From NCBI GenBank assembly GCA_021927905.1, contig BLLK01000047.1, positions 3,720,001 through 3,784,000 on the forward strand: 64,000 nt of DNA, given 5' to 3'. This DNA comes from Chaetoceros tenuissimus (lineage: Eukaryota; Bacillariophyta; Thalassiosirophyceae; Chaetocerotales; Chaetocerotaceae). A model generated the notes under the pieces. That model saw only the letters and a list, made by a program, of their open reading frames with translations. It did no database searches and was not told where the DNA came from. The translations under genes were made by a program, and so were the position numbers. This document shows positions 1 to 9,986 of this stretch, in pieces; the first letter of the stretch is position 1; each line of letters opens with the position of its first letter.

Positions 1-748
1 GATCACAGCTGCAAAGGAAATCAAACACTTTCGGTAGTCTAACACAGTCACAAAATTGAAGGAGGCCCTCTCCACAGCAATATTTGCGAATTTGCCTATT
101 TTCCAAGAATCCCATTTCTGTAATGTCTTTCAATGCTCTGACCCTGTTTACATCCGCATTTGCGCCATCAGACTCGTCGGAATCGACTAAATCCTCTAGA
201 AACGGCATACTTTCTTGATCAGGGTCAATCGAAAGAAGCATCTTGACATAAGATGGATCAGTACCGGCGTGTTTTGCAGCGAAGCAAATTATAGGTCGCT
301 CACTATCACAAGGATCATAGAGAACATTTGGACAAATTTCAAGTACTTTCTCAATGGCCTTTCGTGAGGGTTTATGAAGATGGAGTGTTTGCAAAGAATA
401 AAAGAAACCACATTCAACATTTCTTTTGAATTCTCCAAGTGTTGAGCTTAGATTACCAACAAATTCATCGTGGAACGTATGGAAGTCCTGAAGAACTGTT
501 GATGTGAATTCTTTGTTTATCCCTTCTTGATCAGAGAAGAAATCTTTGTTGACAAGATCAATAAAGCGTTTCAATTCGGAGAATCCCGAGACAATGTCCT
601 TCAAACTACTTTGAAAATATTGAATTGAAGTCATCTTTTCCTTGTATTCATCCAAGATAGAAATACATGCATCTAAATGAGGTAATAATTTCTTTACAAG
701 CTCGAAACTATTTTGAAGGTCTTCGTCTGTCGCATCATTCGAATTCAT
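1..748 (-). CDS. Ankyrin-like hypothetical protein, 5' part (runs off left edge)
   Basis: An open frame on the minus strand starts at the ATG at 748 (MNSNDATDEDLQ) and stays open for about 249 codons to the window edge, so only the N-terminal part is present. The first half is helical and reads like a coiled region. From about residue 110 there are repeat-like blocks resembling degenerate ankyrin units (for example RPIICFAAKHAGTDPSYV). No signal peptide or catalytic motif is visible. The FKBP gene to the right lies on the same strand, with 662 bases between. I do not recognise a specific function; ankyrin-type scaffolding is an inference from repeat style only. Confidence 0.7.
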   Translation of the reverse strand, partial: MNSNDATDEDLQNSFELVKKLLPHLDACISILDEYKEKMTSIQYFQSSLKDIVSGFSELKRFIDLVNKDFFSDQEGINKEFTSTVLQDFHTFHDEFVGNLSSTLGEFKRNVECGFFYSLQTLHLHKPSRKAIEKVLEICPNVLYDPCDSERPIICFAAKHAGTDPSYVKMLLSIDPDQESMPFLEDLVDSDESDGANADVNRVRALKDITEMGFLENRQIRKYCCGEGLLQFCDCVRLPKVFDFLCSCD

Positions 749-1410
749 TGTTTAAATAGATCCTTGCTCCCTAGGTTTTCGTTTCAACTGTTTCTTTCTC
801 ACTGTTTTGAATTTGCTTGGCTACCTATCTATGGTGAGTGTTGTAGTAAGTAACTAGTTGAATGATACTTCTATCGCTTTGAATGATACTTGTTTGCTTG
901 AAGATCGTAGTGCAGGTTTGGCGCCAAAAGAACAAAAAGAAGCCAGAAGAACATCAGTCCCACTTGAAATTTTCACAAATGGCCTTATTATATGAAAAGA
1001 GCGTGTGGAACTGACTAAGTAGGTTTAGACAGCTTGACTATTATCATATCTTAATTCCGACTGAGATAAACGTAGCATCTGTTAGCTACGAGCAAGATAT
1101 CTTTATATGTTCAGTTTGTATTATGGATGACTCTGCATTATTTCAAATAATTAATATTCACATTACTGCTTGAAGCTATATTCAATATAGCAAGCTACTC
1201 GACATCCACTACAGACGAATTTCACTTCAGATACAGTCGCAATTTGTGTGCATGAGTTTCTACTATCGAGATCATGTCCAAGTAAAGTACTCTTCAAGAA
1301 AACCTATCGCTTTGCTCGTTATCAGTTCCGTGTCATACAACTGATGGAATAAATAAGTCGATAGTGCAAGGACTCTAGCATAGAACAGGCATCACCGGAG
1401 TTCTCGACAC
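749..1410. other. Intergenic, nothing recognised
   Basis: Upstream region of the partial ankyrin-like gene and downstream region of the FKBP gene. A short duplicated phrase (tgaatgatact, twice near 860-890) is the only local structure noted. No convincing ORF, RNA gene or element is visible. Confidence 0.5.
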
Positions 1411-2178
1411 TTATATCCTATTATCACCTTGATTGATACCAGTAACAAAGACATCAAATACTAGTGTTGCATCATCACTTTTCAATGCCTCGTCTAATCT
1501 CTGTTTCCCAACATCAGTTTTTGGTTCCGGCAACTGTCCCGCATTCCTTGCTGCAAACACTAGTCTCGAAGGTACTTCAATTCTTCTAGCAGCATTTAAT
1601 TTCATACCCATTATACCTTCTTCCAAAGCAAAAGGTAAATCCCCAGCGCCAACTTCCCAAGCCAATTCATTAAAATCAGTATCTTCCTTTGTAGAAAAAT
1701 AAACTGCATTCCCCAAAGATTTACACCGAATCGTCAATTCAGCACCAATATTCGATCCCCTACGAACTGCTCTCGATCCATCTTTCCCAGCTCGTACTTC
1801 TCGATATTTGACTCCGCTATCAAGCGTTGTAAATGGTATACTATTTGGATCTCGAGGCATTTGTTGCAGTTGTTGAATTCGTTGATACGATCCTGTTGTG
1901 TCACCTTCTCTCGGTAGATTTTTCAATTGGGAAACGTCTATTCCCGCCCATGCTTGATTAGGACATAGGAGTGTGGAGGATAGAATTGATAATGACTGTA
2001 CTGCAAATGCTTTTCTGTCGATGTCTCCTTGATTCCTTGCAAAAAGAGATGTTTGCATGATGGTACGACGTGTATGTCTTGCACTACTGGTTGACGAGGT
2101 GAAAAATTGGAATGCAGTCACTGACGTCAAGCATGAAAGTAGGAGACACACTCGGGAGAGTAGATATGCTTGTACCAT
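1411..2178 (-). CDS. FKBP-type peptidyl-prolyl isomerase, thylakoid lumen
   Basis: A 255-residue protein with a bipartite plastid presequence. A hydrophobic signal peptide ends at about residue 22 with the diatom-type Ala-Phe site (VTA|FQF), and a second hydrophobic stretch at about 57-77 ends AWA|G, the usual thylakoid processing site. The mature part from about residue 115 has FKBP features: SGVKYREVRAG, a GAELTIR strand, the EVGAGDLPFALEEGIMGMK segment matching the FKBP flap/active-site region, and a VFDVFVTGI final strand. Lumenal FKBPs assist folding or assembly of photosynthetic complexes. The active-site aromatics are only partly conserved, so enzyme activity may be weak, as in other lumenal FKBPs. 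Start chosen because it begins the signal peptide. No intron is needed. Confidence 0.85.
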   Translation of the reverse strand: MVQAYLLSRVCLLLSCLTSVTAFQFFTSSTSSARHTRRTIMQTSLFARNQGDIDRKAFAVQSLSILSSTLLCPNQAWAGIDVSQLKNLPREGDTTGSYQRIQQLQQMPRDPNSIPFTTLDSGVKYREVRAGKDGSRAVRRGSNIGAELTIRCKSLGNAVYFSTKEDTDFNELAWEVGAGDLPFALEEGIMGMKLNAARRIEVPSRLVFAARNAGQLPEPKTDVGKQRLDEALKSDDATLVFDVFVTGINQGDNRI

Positions 2179-2762
2179 ATTGAGTAGAAGTAAGGATTGG
2201 TAATGGGCCTAAAGAATCTAATTTCAATTAGGATTGCATTATTTAGAGTGTGTGTAAAAAAAGTGTTCAGCGTTGCGTTTCTCTTTCTCCTCTTGACAGT
2301 TATACAGTCGTTACATAAGAGTATACGTCATTGGAAAACAACTCATCATCTACTAAACGGCAGATATTATGTACTTACGTATTTACAAGCTGGCAACGTA
2401 ACAAGTCAAACTCCTATCAAAATCTGCACTGTTTATCAGTAAGCATGCATTGCTCTACTCTATTCAAGAGAGAAAATTTGGAGTTCTCATCCATCAAACA
2501 TGGGACTTGATGATGACGATTTTAGATGCAGCATTGGATGTAAGCAATATGAACGAACCAGAAGCTGAATCTTATTCATCAGAGAACAGTCTAGATGTTC
2601 ACCCGAACCCAAATTAATTCGCCTTTTCGGATTACTAGAAGTAACATAAACCCAAGTCTCATAATCTATTCAAGAATGAATTGTAAAACGAATTTCTATT
2701 TTAATCGTACGGATCACAGACAAGCTATTGCACTGCATTAACATATTTTTTCACTATCAAAT
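2179..2762. other. Divergent intergenic region
   Basis: Lies between the 5' ends of the FKBP gene (minus) and the 192-residue gene (plus), so it must hold both promoters. An 81-codon plus-strand ORF at 2197-2442 shows no domain and is not called. No clear element seen. Confidence 0.5.
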
Positions 2763-2794
2763 ATGGCTTCAATACTATCAAATATGGCTTCACC
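2753..2794 (+). repeat. 21-bp tandem duplication over the start codon
   Basis: Two adjacent copies (2753-2773 and 2774-2794) differ only in their last bases. Each carries ATGGCTTCA, so the following gene has two in-frame start codons at 2763 and 2784 in near-identical context. Confidence 0.85.
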
Positions 2795-3341
2795 ATACGG
2801 GGGTGTAAAAGTGTACAACAATGGAGAACCTGTTTATGCCGGTCCCAATGGTGAACAAGTACTACCTCCTGAATTGGACGTAATTACTTCTTGTATCTTC
2901 CGGTGCTGTTACGGCAATGATATGATGAAAATGCGTGGGTTGCCAAGAGATGCAGTAAAGCTAAGTGGACAAGAGGAAAAGGAAGTTTTAGACAGATTGC
3001 AGGACGATTGGAAGATTCAACCAAGACATGCTGGACCAAACAATGTGGCATGCCCAAATGTGCATGTAGAAGGTGATATCTACACTGTCTCTGGAGGAAT
3101 GGCAAACCCTTATAGACATGATCATGGAACTGCCACTTTTGTAATCCCACCACAAGCGCAAAAGCTCATCCTTTTTTGTGCATTCAGTGCAGGTGATGCA
3201 CTTTTCATAGACAATATTGGAAGTAAACTTGTTCGAGAGGCACCTGATAATTCTGAAATTGTTTTGGAAAATGCTTACTGCATGGAAGTAAAATGGGTGC
3301 GCCCATGGAAAATGGATGGAAAATCAGGTCCAAGTTATTAA
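2763..3341 (+). CDS. Hypothetical 192-residue protein
   Basis: A single-exon protein beginning with a duplicated start region (MASILSN then MASPYGG), so the true start may be residue 1 or 8. It has no signal peptide or membrane segment. Notable features are a CCYGNDMMKMRG segment near residue 49, a HDHGTATFVIPP segment around 118-129, and a C-terminal beta-rich part ending in KWVRPWKMDGKSG. No family was recognised. Compact length, absence of low complexity and a start placed after a long AT-rich leader support a real gene. It is transcribed divergently from the FKBP gene. Confidence 0.65.
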   Translation: MASILSNMASPYGGVKVYNNGEPVYAGPNGEQVLPPELDVITSCIFRCCYGNDMMKMRGLPRDAVKLSGQEEKEVLDRLQDDWKIQPRHAGPNNVACPNVHVEGDIYTVSGGMANPYRHDHGTATFVIPPQAQKLILFCAFSAGDALFIDNIGSKLVREAPDNSEIVLENAYCMEVKWVRPWKMDGKSGPSY

Positions 3342-4060
3342 TGGAAACCATGCAGCAGATGAGCTGTCCAAGTTTTTTGCACAAGTTGCATCTAGATGGT
3401 ATCTTATCAGATGAAGAATATAAGATTGCAAAGATGAAAACTCTTGGAAAAATATAGGATTGCAGCAAGCAAGAACTGGATTGTTTGGATACTGAAAGTT
3501 GGAGCAATGAGGAAGACCAATGACACTTTCAAAATGATTTGAATCATCCGTTTCTTCACTAAAGAAGATTGGCGTGGATGTATAAAAAAACTTCATAGTC
3601 TAATTACTAAGAACCTCTGATGCGAATGATTCAATAAACAAATCTTGCGAATCCTTGTACTCAAAACAAAATAGATTTCTTACGTAGGGTCGTCATCACA
3701 CATTTTCATCATGAAATTTTTGTCATTTTCTTTGTCCAATCTTTACCTACCTATTTCTTCTTTCTTCAAAATTTTCCTATATTATAATGTATTTATATTT
3801 AGGTATGCTATTAAACGATCGTGTCAAAAACAAATATGATGTGCCACTTCAAAAAAATAACATCATGTTTACATTTTCAATGATCTCTCGCTCCCCTTCT
3901 TACGGTTAAATATCCGTTGAAAGATGGTATGACCTCCTTGGTCTGTCTGTCGAGAACATCAAAGAAGTCAGAATTTCACTTTCAAATTACCCTCTACCCT
4001 CTCTATTCCGATTTCAATCGCATTGCATACCATATTCTAAAGATGAACACAATTCTAAAC
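3342..4060. other. Intergenic, nothing recognised
   Basis: AT-rich spacer between two plus-strand genes. Minus-strand ORFs at 3205-3596 overlap the end of the upstream gene and have no domain. An open frame continues upstream of the chosen start of the next gene (3917-4060), but its sequence does not resemble the paralogue's N-terminus. Confidence 0.5.
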
Positions 4061-5953
4061 ATGAGCAACAAGAGATTGAAAGTATCACCTGTATGTGACA
4101 ACAGAGAGGAGCCATCTGCATCTCTCCAGGATCTACCAAACGATGTCTTGAAGTACTGCTTCAGCTTCATTCCTGGCAGCTACATCACCGTCGGACCTGT
4201 TTCAATGAATTTCTACAGCAACTACTCTACGCTAGGTATTCATGAAAGTGCTTCATTCAATTCTGCAGAGACTTTGCTAGAGATTGGAAAAAATAGAAGA
4301 ACTACTGCGGATGCTGTATCGAGTGACATCAAGCTGACAGAATACTGTTTCGTCGTCGATGCTCCAGAAAAGTTCATGGAAAAGGTTTTTTGTATGGCAG
4401 CTACGAAGAGTCGTAGGGATATCATTGAATGTTGCAAGACATTTGGAATCAATTGCAACAAAGTTTTTGAAACTAATGACCGTAAAATCTTGTCATGAGT
4501 GGCAGAACAAGGCAACCTTGACATGATAAAGTATCTGGTTGAGAATTTCAGTATGAAATGTAGCGGTTGGTGGTTAGATGGTGTGTTTCATGCTGCTGTA
4601 AGGAAAGGGAATCTAGAAATATTAGACTGGTTGAACGATTCATTTCCAAAATATATGAACCTGACTGAAACTGAACACGAAATCATGTTTCACGACAATT
4701 GTGAATACAAATTTGGTGATGTGTTGTTAGAAGGAAATCTTGCTGCAATCAAATGGTTCATCGATACTATTGACATCCACATCGAGGATGAGAGCATAAA
4801 TGATACAGTAGCCCACAGTGGAAAAGTAGAAATTTTTGAAGCAATTGAAGGCCACTATCAACCTATATTCAATGAGGATATTTTTCAATCTGCAGCCAAG
4901 AGTTGTAGTATTGAAATGCTTGATTATCTCTATCGAAGCAACTGTCCATTCAGAAGGGATATATGCTCACATGTGTATGGTATAGGAGACAAAGATGCAT
5001 CTTTTGTAGCTTTAGAATGGCTTCATCGCCATAACTTTCCATTGGACGCAAACACTTGTTCATCAGCGGCACATGACAATGATATGAGAGCTTTGAAGTG
5101 GGCAAGAGACCAAGGATGTCCATGGGATGAGTGGACATTGGTACATGCTGCTGGTAATTTTTTCGGGAATGGTAATATGGAGATGCTGGAATATTGTCTC
5201 CAAAACGGATGCCCATTGAGTACTCGTGCCTGTCAAAACGCAATGAAAAATAAGGATGATTCAAAAGCACTCGAGGTGTTGAAATTGCTGCGCAAGCATT
5301 CATGTCCTTGGGATGAGGAAACTTGTAATGTAGCTGTTTTACATGGAAATTTCGAAGCAATGGTCTGGGCAAGAAGCAATGGTTGTCCATGGAATCCAAG
5401 CACTTTTCTCAAAGTTGTGTCTTTCGGATCTACAACTGAAATAGAATACTTTCTTCGTTCTGAAAATCAGCTTCTTTACCTTGATGGTATCTTCAAGGCA
5501 ATTTTTGATAGCAGAACAAAAAGTGATTACTCTTCTTTCTACTATGGCCCCATTGCATCGGATGATTTAGTTATTGCAAAATTGAAACTTCTTCACAGCT
5601 TCGGTCTTGAACTGACTACACAGGTGTGTGCTCTAGCTGCTCGTAAAGGTAGACTTCGAGTATTGCAATGGTTGAAATACATGGGCTGTCCATGGGATGT
5701 CGAGACTTGTACAGAAGCAGTTCGTCAAATGGATTTAGAAATTTTGAAGTATGCACGTGAGAACGGCTGTGAATGGGACAAGAATACCTATGCCTGCTGC
5801 TTGAGATATGGCGGTCTCTCTACACCACTACATCCACATGCAAATATCCCAACAAAGCCAATGGCGAAATTTATCGAAATCGCACAATACCTTGAGGAAA
5901 ATAATTGTCCAAAACCTAACGAAAATGACTGGCAGTTCCGAGAAATGAATTGA
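4061..5953 (+). pseudogene. F-box/ankyrin (CPW-repeat) protein gene with in-frame TGA
   Basis: The 5' part encodes MSNKRLKVSPV followed by an F-box-like segment (DLPNDVLKYCFSFIPG), closely matching the intact paralogue at 8013. The frame is stopped by TGA at 4496-4498, then stays open in the same frame to 5953 with at least eight ankyrin-like units carrying GCPWDE-type motifs. At the TGA the paralogue reads Arg just before VVEEGNLEMLKY, here VAEQGNLDMIKY, so a single base change (AGA or CGA to TGA) would explain the break. No GT-AG intron could remove it cleanly. Options are a recent pseudogene, stop readthrough, or reinitiation at the Met at 4523. Start chosen by alignment to the paralogue; an in-frame ATG at 4043 is also possible. 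Confidence 0.75.
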
Positions 5954-6295
5954 AACACTATACTGGAAGCAAGCTACTATCAGGGGATTGGAAGGGAGCA
6001 GTTCTGAATGATTTTGGATGCACAGTTTTTTAGTTTGTTAGATTTTGAATGTACTAAATCTATAACAATGCTGGGATCATTGAATTTCCCCTCCTGCATC
6101 CTCATTGTATTTGTCTAATTTAGTGTGGTAGCTCTGTCATGTTCTCTTTGACAATCAACGTCATTGGAAAAACATGTCTCCAATTTCCTCTGCTGATACC
6201 TGATACTATTTTTTCTCTCCCTTCTCTTTGTGTTGCTTTTGCATCTATGTATTGACTGCCAACTTACCCCTCGCCGTCCGTCATATATTTATTTC
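5954..6295. other. Intergenic, nothing recognised
   Basis: Pyrimidine-rich upstream region of the MYND/hydroxylase gene and 3' region of the ankyrin gene. A weak in-frame extension from 6230 exists but gives no recognisable protein. Confidence 0.45.
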
Positions 6296-7699
6296 ATGTC
6301 AAAACTGAAACTAAGATTCTATTCCGATTGGGAGACATGCAGTGCTTGTTCCAAACCACCAGAAGCCGAGAAAAAGTTATTGACATGTCAAAGCTGCAAA
6401 AGTGCTGCCTATCACAATGTATCTTGTCAGCAACTGCACTGGAAACAGCAAGGGCACAATAAGCAATGTAAACTTTTGAAAAGATGTATTCAACCTTTGA
6501 AAGACTTGGCGCAGCGTCATGACAGTGGTTGGTGGATACATATATCAGCCCATGATTCTAATTCTTCGAATACACTTTGGAAAAACAGTTGTCAGTTATG
6601 GGAGCAACAAGACTATTTAAATGCCATGGAAGGATTTCAGCGCTCATTGGAACCATATCTCCATGCATGGAATAATACAACGACACATCAAGAAGGAACA
6701 CACGAAATGTTACAATATGGATACTTATTACAGTTAGCCGAGCGCTTACTCTTTCTTTCCTATTGCGAGTTGGATGGCAATCAAATAGAGTTGGCACGAA
6801 ATCATTTGGTCATGTCAATCTCACTCTTGCTGCAAGCATCCAAATCTACAGAATTATATGATGAAAGAGTGAAAGAAAAACTTGCTTCTCTGTTGAATGA
6901 CTCGTGGATGGAGCTCATGTTATCATTTGAAGAGGAAAATTATTCTAGAATATTGGCACGTCAAGTTGCACACATGGCGATTTCTACTGGAACTAATGTT
7001 TGTGGATGGAAACATGCACTTCAGCGGCCAGGTTATATGGTACCGTCTTTGCCCAGTCAACCGTATACTCCTTCCGAAGATCATCCTTCTTGGTGTCGGA
7101 TTTTGGAAGACAATTGGGAACAAATCTTGAATGAGTACATGGCATTAGCCCAGTCGAAGTCTCTATCGGCAGTTGGATCAGGAGATCGAGGATCTGGTCA
7201 TGATGACCATCGAGTAGTAGCAGTTGGAAGTGACTGGAAGGAATATGTCTTGTTTGGAACTGGATCATCGGGTAATGATCATGACGCACCCATTACGAAA
7301 GGATTGTTGCGGCAACATGTTCCAGATGCTATATCTTTGGCCGAACAAGGTGGTGGCGAAGTCATTTTCAGTAGACTAGCATCCAATTCTCATATTCAAT
7401 CCCATTGTGCACCGACTAATTTTCGATTAACGGCTCATTTAGGTTTGATTGTACCTCCTGATATGACAAGTAAAATCAGAGTAGGGAGTAAATGGCATAC
7501 TTGGACACCTGGTAAAATATTATTATTTGATGATTCCTTTGAGCATGAAGTTCGAAATGATTCAGATCAAGAAAGAGTTGTCCTTTTAATTCGATCATGG
7601 CATCCCCATCTCAGCAGCGATTTAAGAGAAAACGTATTGTATAAAGCACGCATGCAAAAGGAAAATGCCATTGAAAAGAGGTATGATCCACCAAATTAA
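6296..7699 (+). CDS. MYND zinc finger plus aspartyl/asparaginyl beta-hydroxylase fusion
   Basis: A 467-residue protein in two parts. Residues about 15-58 form a MYND zinc finger (CSAC, CQSC, then Cys/His pairs ending HNKQC), a protein-protein interaction module. The C-terminal third is an AspH-type Fe(II)/2-oxoglutarate dioxygenase: SHCAPTNFRLTAHLGLIVP carries the first iron ligand and the HxxPTN signature, and FDDSFEHEVRN carries the distal His, followed by the 2-oxoglutarate-binding Arg region (RVVLLIRSWHP). Such enzymes hydroxylate Asp or Asn, often in EGF-like or ankyrin domains. It sits between two ankyrin-repeat genes, but there is no sequence evidence of a functional link. Start at 6296 gives MSKLKLRFYSDWETC and avoids an uncharacteristic hydrophobic leader. 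Confidence 0.85.
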   Translation: MSKLKLRFYSDWETCSACSKPPEAEKKLLTCQSCKSAAYHNVSCQQLHWKQQGHNKQCKLLKRCIQPLKDLAQRHDSGWWIHISAHDSNSSNTLWKNSCQLWEQQDYLNAMEGFQRSLEPYLHAWNNTTTHQEGTHEMLQYGYLLQLAERLLFLSYCELDGNQIELARNHLVMSISLLLQASKSTELYDERVKEKLASLLNDSWMELMLSFEEENYSRILARQVAHMAISTGTNVCGWKHALQRPGYMVPSLPSQPYTPSEDHPSWCRILEDNWEQILNEYMALAQSKSLSAVGSGDRGSGHDDHRVVAVGSDWKEYVLFGTGSSGNDHDAPITKGLLRQHVPDAISLAEQGGGEVIFSRLASNSHIQSHCAPTNFRLTAHLGLIVPPDMTSKIRVGSKWHTWTPGKILLFDDSFEHEVRNDSDQERVVLLIRSWHPHLSSDLRENVLYKARMQKENAIEKRYDPPN

Positions 7700-8012
7700 A
7701 CTATAATAAATGAGGTATAGGTTTTAAAATAATGGATAGAAAGTCTCTAAATTTGCACCAGATCACAGTCAATTATGTATTACGTTATTTTTTCTTTAAA
7801 ATTCAGAGTCAAGTCTGGCCCGACAACAGCTGTTAAAGCCGTTTATTGTACGTACATTCAATACTGAACAATGACATCTCCTCTCTGCTTTTCATCTCTG
7901 CATATCTTTTTTGCATCTCCTGAATTCTGAAGGCACCTCCTCTTTCAGTGTGAACTATAGTTTCATTGATTCCACTGTATAAGCATTCGTATTAGGAGAG
8001 TCCCGTATCAGC
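7700..8012. other. Intergenic, promoter of the second F-box/ankyrin gene
   Basis: Spacer of 313 bases with CT-rich runs near 7870-7950. No other element is seen. Confidence 0.4.
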
Positions 8013-9788
8013 ATGAGTAACGTAAAGAGAGCCAAAGTTGCACATAACAGTGACAAGAAGAAGCAGGCAGAGCAGCCATCTGTGTCTATCATTGATCTAC
8101 CAAATGATGTATTGAAGCATTGCTTCAGCTTCATTCCGGGTCAATACATATCTGTTGGTCCTGTATGTAAGCATTTCTATAGAAACTACTCCACTGTTGG
8201 CATTGACGATAGCATGCTTGTCTTGTCCACAGAAGTTCTATTCAAGATTGGACAAAATAGAAGAACTACTGCCGATGCAGTGGCAAGTGCTATAGATCTC
8301 ACAGAGTATGCATTCGTGAACAATGCGCCTCAAGACTTTATGAGTCGAGTTTACTGCAAAGCAGCTATGAAAGGTCGTAAGGATATTCTAGAATGTGCAA
8401 ACATCTTTGGACTTCCTTTGAAAGAGATTACCGAAAATGACTCGACAGTTAGAGAAAAGGAATTGATAGTGAGAGTAGTAGAGGAAGGCAATCTTGAAAT
8501 GCTAAAATATGTGGATAAATTCTGTGCTGGTATTTCGTCATTGGGATTACATAATATTTATAGGCTGGCAAAGGAAAAGAAACATCTACATATTCTGGAA
8601 TGGATCATTTTGGAAAAGAAAGAAGAATTACCATTCGGTGGTGATCATCATGTTTCCACCTTCAAGGCGTTACGATACTTGCAGGGGAAAAGTAATCCCA
8701 TGGAGAAAAATCCTGATTTGACTAGAAATTTATTTTCAGAAGCTGCAAAGATAGGAGATATTGAAATGATGGAGTATTGTCACAACAAGAATTGTCCTGT
8801 GCCTTTCGATATCTATTCGGATGCATTGATCAACGAGGATAAAGCAAGTGCTCTGAAAACGTTGAAATGGCTCCATCAGTATGATTATCCTTTGGAGGCA
8901 AGCGCATGTGCAACAGCTGCAAAAAGTGATAACCTAGAAGCATTGAAATGGGCACGGGACAATGGCTGTCCATGGGATGGCGAAACTTTGGCATTTTCAT
9001 CGTTGAATGGAAACTTTGAAATGATAGATTACTGTATCCAAAACGATTGCCCAATAGATACAAGTGCTTGCTATTATGCAATGAAGAATGACAGCGATGC
9101 AAAAGCTCTTGAAACACTGAAATACTTACGCCAGCATTCATGTCCTTGGGATGAGCATACTTGCGGCGATGCTGCTCTAAATGGAAACGTCAATACTTTG
9201 TTGTGGGCGAAAAGAAATGGTTGTCCATTTACTGTAGAATCTTTTTATAAAGTTGTGATGTGTGGACATCCATCTGTCATAGAAGAAGTGCTTCGGGATG
9301 AAGAGTATGACTTCAGTGATGCATCTTTTCGCGAAGAAACTTTTATCGCAGCATTTGAAACAGATAATGTCTCACTCGTTATAGAGAAACTAAAGCTTCT
9401 CAACAAGTATGGCTGTCAATGGAGTGCAAGTACAAGTAGAGATGCTGCGATGTATGGTAAATTGCGAGTGTTGCAGTGGCTTAGGTACAAAGGATGCTCT
9501 TTGGATAAGGACACATGCACAGGTGCAGTACGGTCTGGAAAGATTGAAATAATAAAATACGTACACGAAAATGCAGGATGCGAGTTGAGCAAGGAGGCGT
9601 ATGCATTTTGTATTCACGTAGAGGGGCTGGATGCTTTCATTCTTCCCGATAGGATTCCTAGAAAAGTTAGGTCAACTCATGATGAAATTCTAGCATATCT
9701 TGTGCATCGTGATTGTCCCAAAATTGAGGATAGTGACTGGAATGTTGCCAGAAGAGTTAGTCTTCCTCTTACCAGATTGCCAGAGTAG
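8013..9788 (+). CDS. F-box/ankyrin repeat protein with CPW motifs (intact paralogue)
   Basis: A 591-residue single-exon protein. A basic N-terminus (MSNVKRAKVAHNSDKKK) resembles a nuclear localisation signal. An F-box-like segment follows at about 28-60 (DLPNDVLKHCFSFIPG), then a conserved linker (NRRTTADAVASAIDLTEYAF) shared with the copy at 4061. The remainder is a run of ankyrin-like helix pairs of about 33 residues, many with the signature NGCPWDG or HSCPWDE. The F-box suggests a substrate adaptor of an SCF ubiquitin ligase with ankyrins binding the target; that role is inferred from the domain pairing. It ends 198 bases before the convergent aspartokinase gene. Confidence 0.85.
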   Translation: MSNVKRAKVAHNSDKKKQAEQPSVSIIDLPNDVLKHCFSFIPGQYISVGPVCKHFYRNYSTVGIDDSMLVLSTEVLFKIGQNRRTTADAVASAIDLTEYAFVNNAPQDFMSRVYCKAAMKGRKDILECANIFGLPLKEITENDSTVREKELIVRVVEEGNLEMLKYVDKFCAGISSLGLHNIYRLAKEKKHLHILEWIILEKKEELPFGGDHHVSTFKALRYLQGKSNPMEKNPDLTRNLFSEAAKIGDIEMMEYCHNKNCPVPFDIYSDALINEDKASALKTLKWLHQYDYPLEASACATAAKSDNLEALKWARDNGCPWDGETLAFSSLNGNFEMIDYCIQNDCPIDTSACYYAMKNDSDAKALETLKYLRQHSCPWDEHTCGDAALNGNVNTLLWAKRNGCPFTVESFYKVVMCGHPSVIEEVLRDEEYDFSDASFREETFIAAFETDNVSLVIEKLKLLNKYGCQWSASTSRDAAMYGKLRVLQWLRYKGCSLDKDTCTGAVRSGKIEIIKYVHENAGCELSKEAYAFCIHVEGLDAFILPDRIPRKVRSTHDEILAYLVHRDCPKIEDSDWNVARRVSLPLTRLPE

Positions 9789-9986
9789 TTAGTCTTCGTC
9801 ATAACAGGGATGAAAATCCATCTGGATTAGTTTCGTTGTTACTCAAGTGAGATTGATTTGAGGAAATCAAGGGACCTATTTTTGAATGAACAAGCTGTAT
9901 GTCAACCTTGAATAACAATGTCTATATTTAGCAATAGTATCTATTGGCCTTTTCGTCATTTAATTTTACGTGTGTATTACTTACAC

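Noticed and set aside
2197-2442. 81-codon plus-strand ORF
   Set aside because: Lies in a divergent promoter interval, has no domain, and its composition looks like AT-rich noncoding DNA.
4499-5953. Reading the second half of the split F-box/ankyrin gene as a separate gene
   Set aside because: Begins at GTG right after the stop, in the same frame, and aligns as the direct continuation of the paralogue; no separate promoter is evident.
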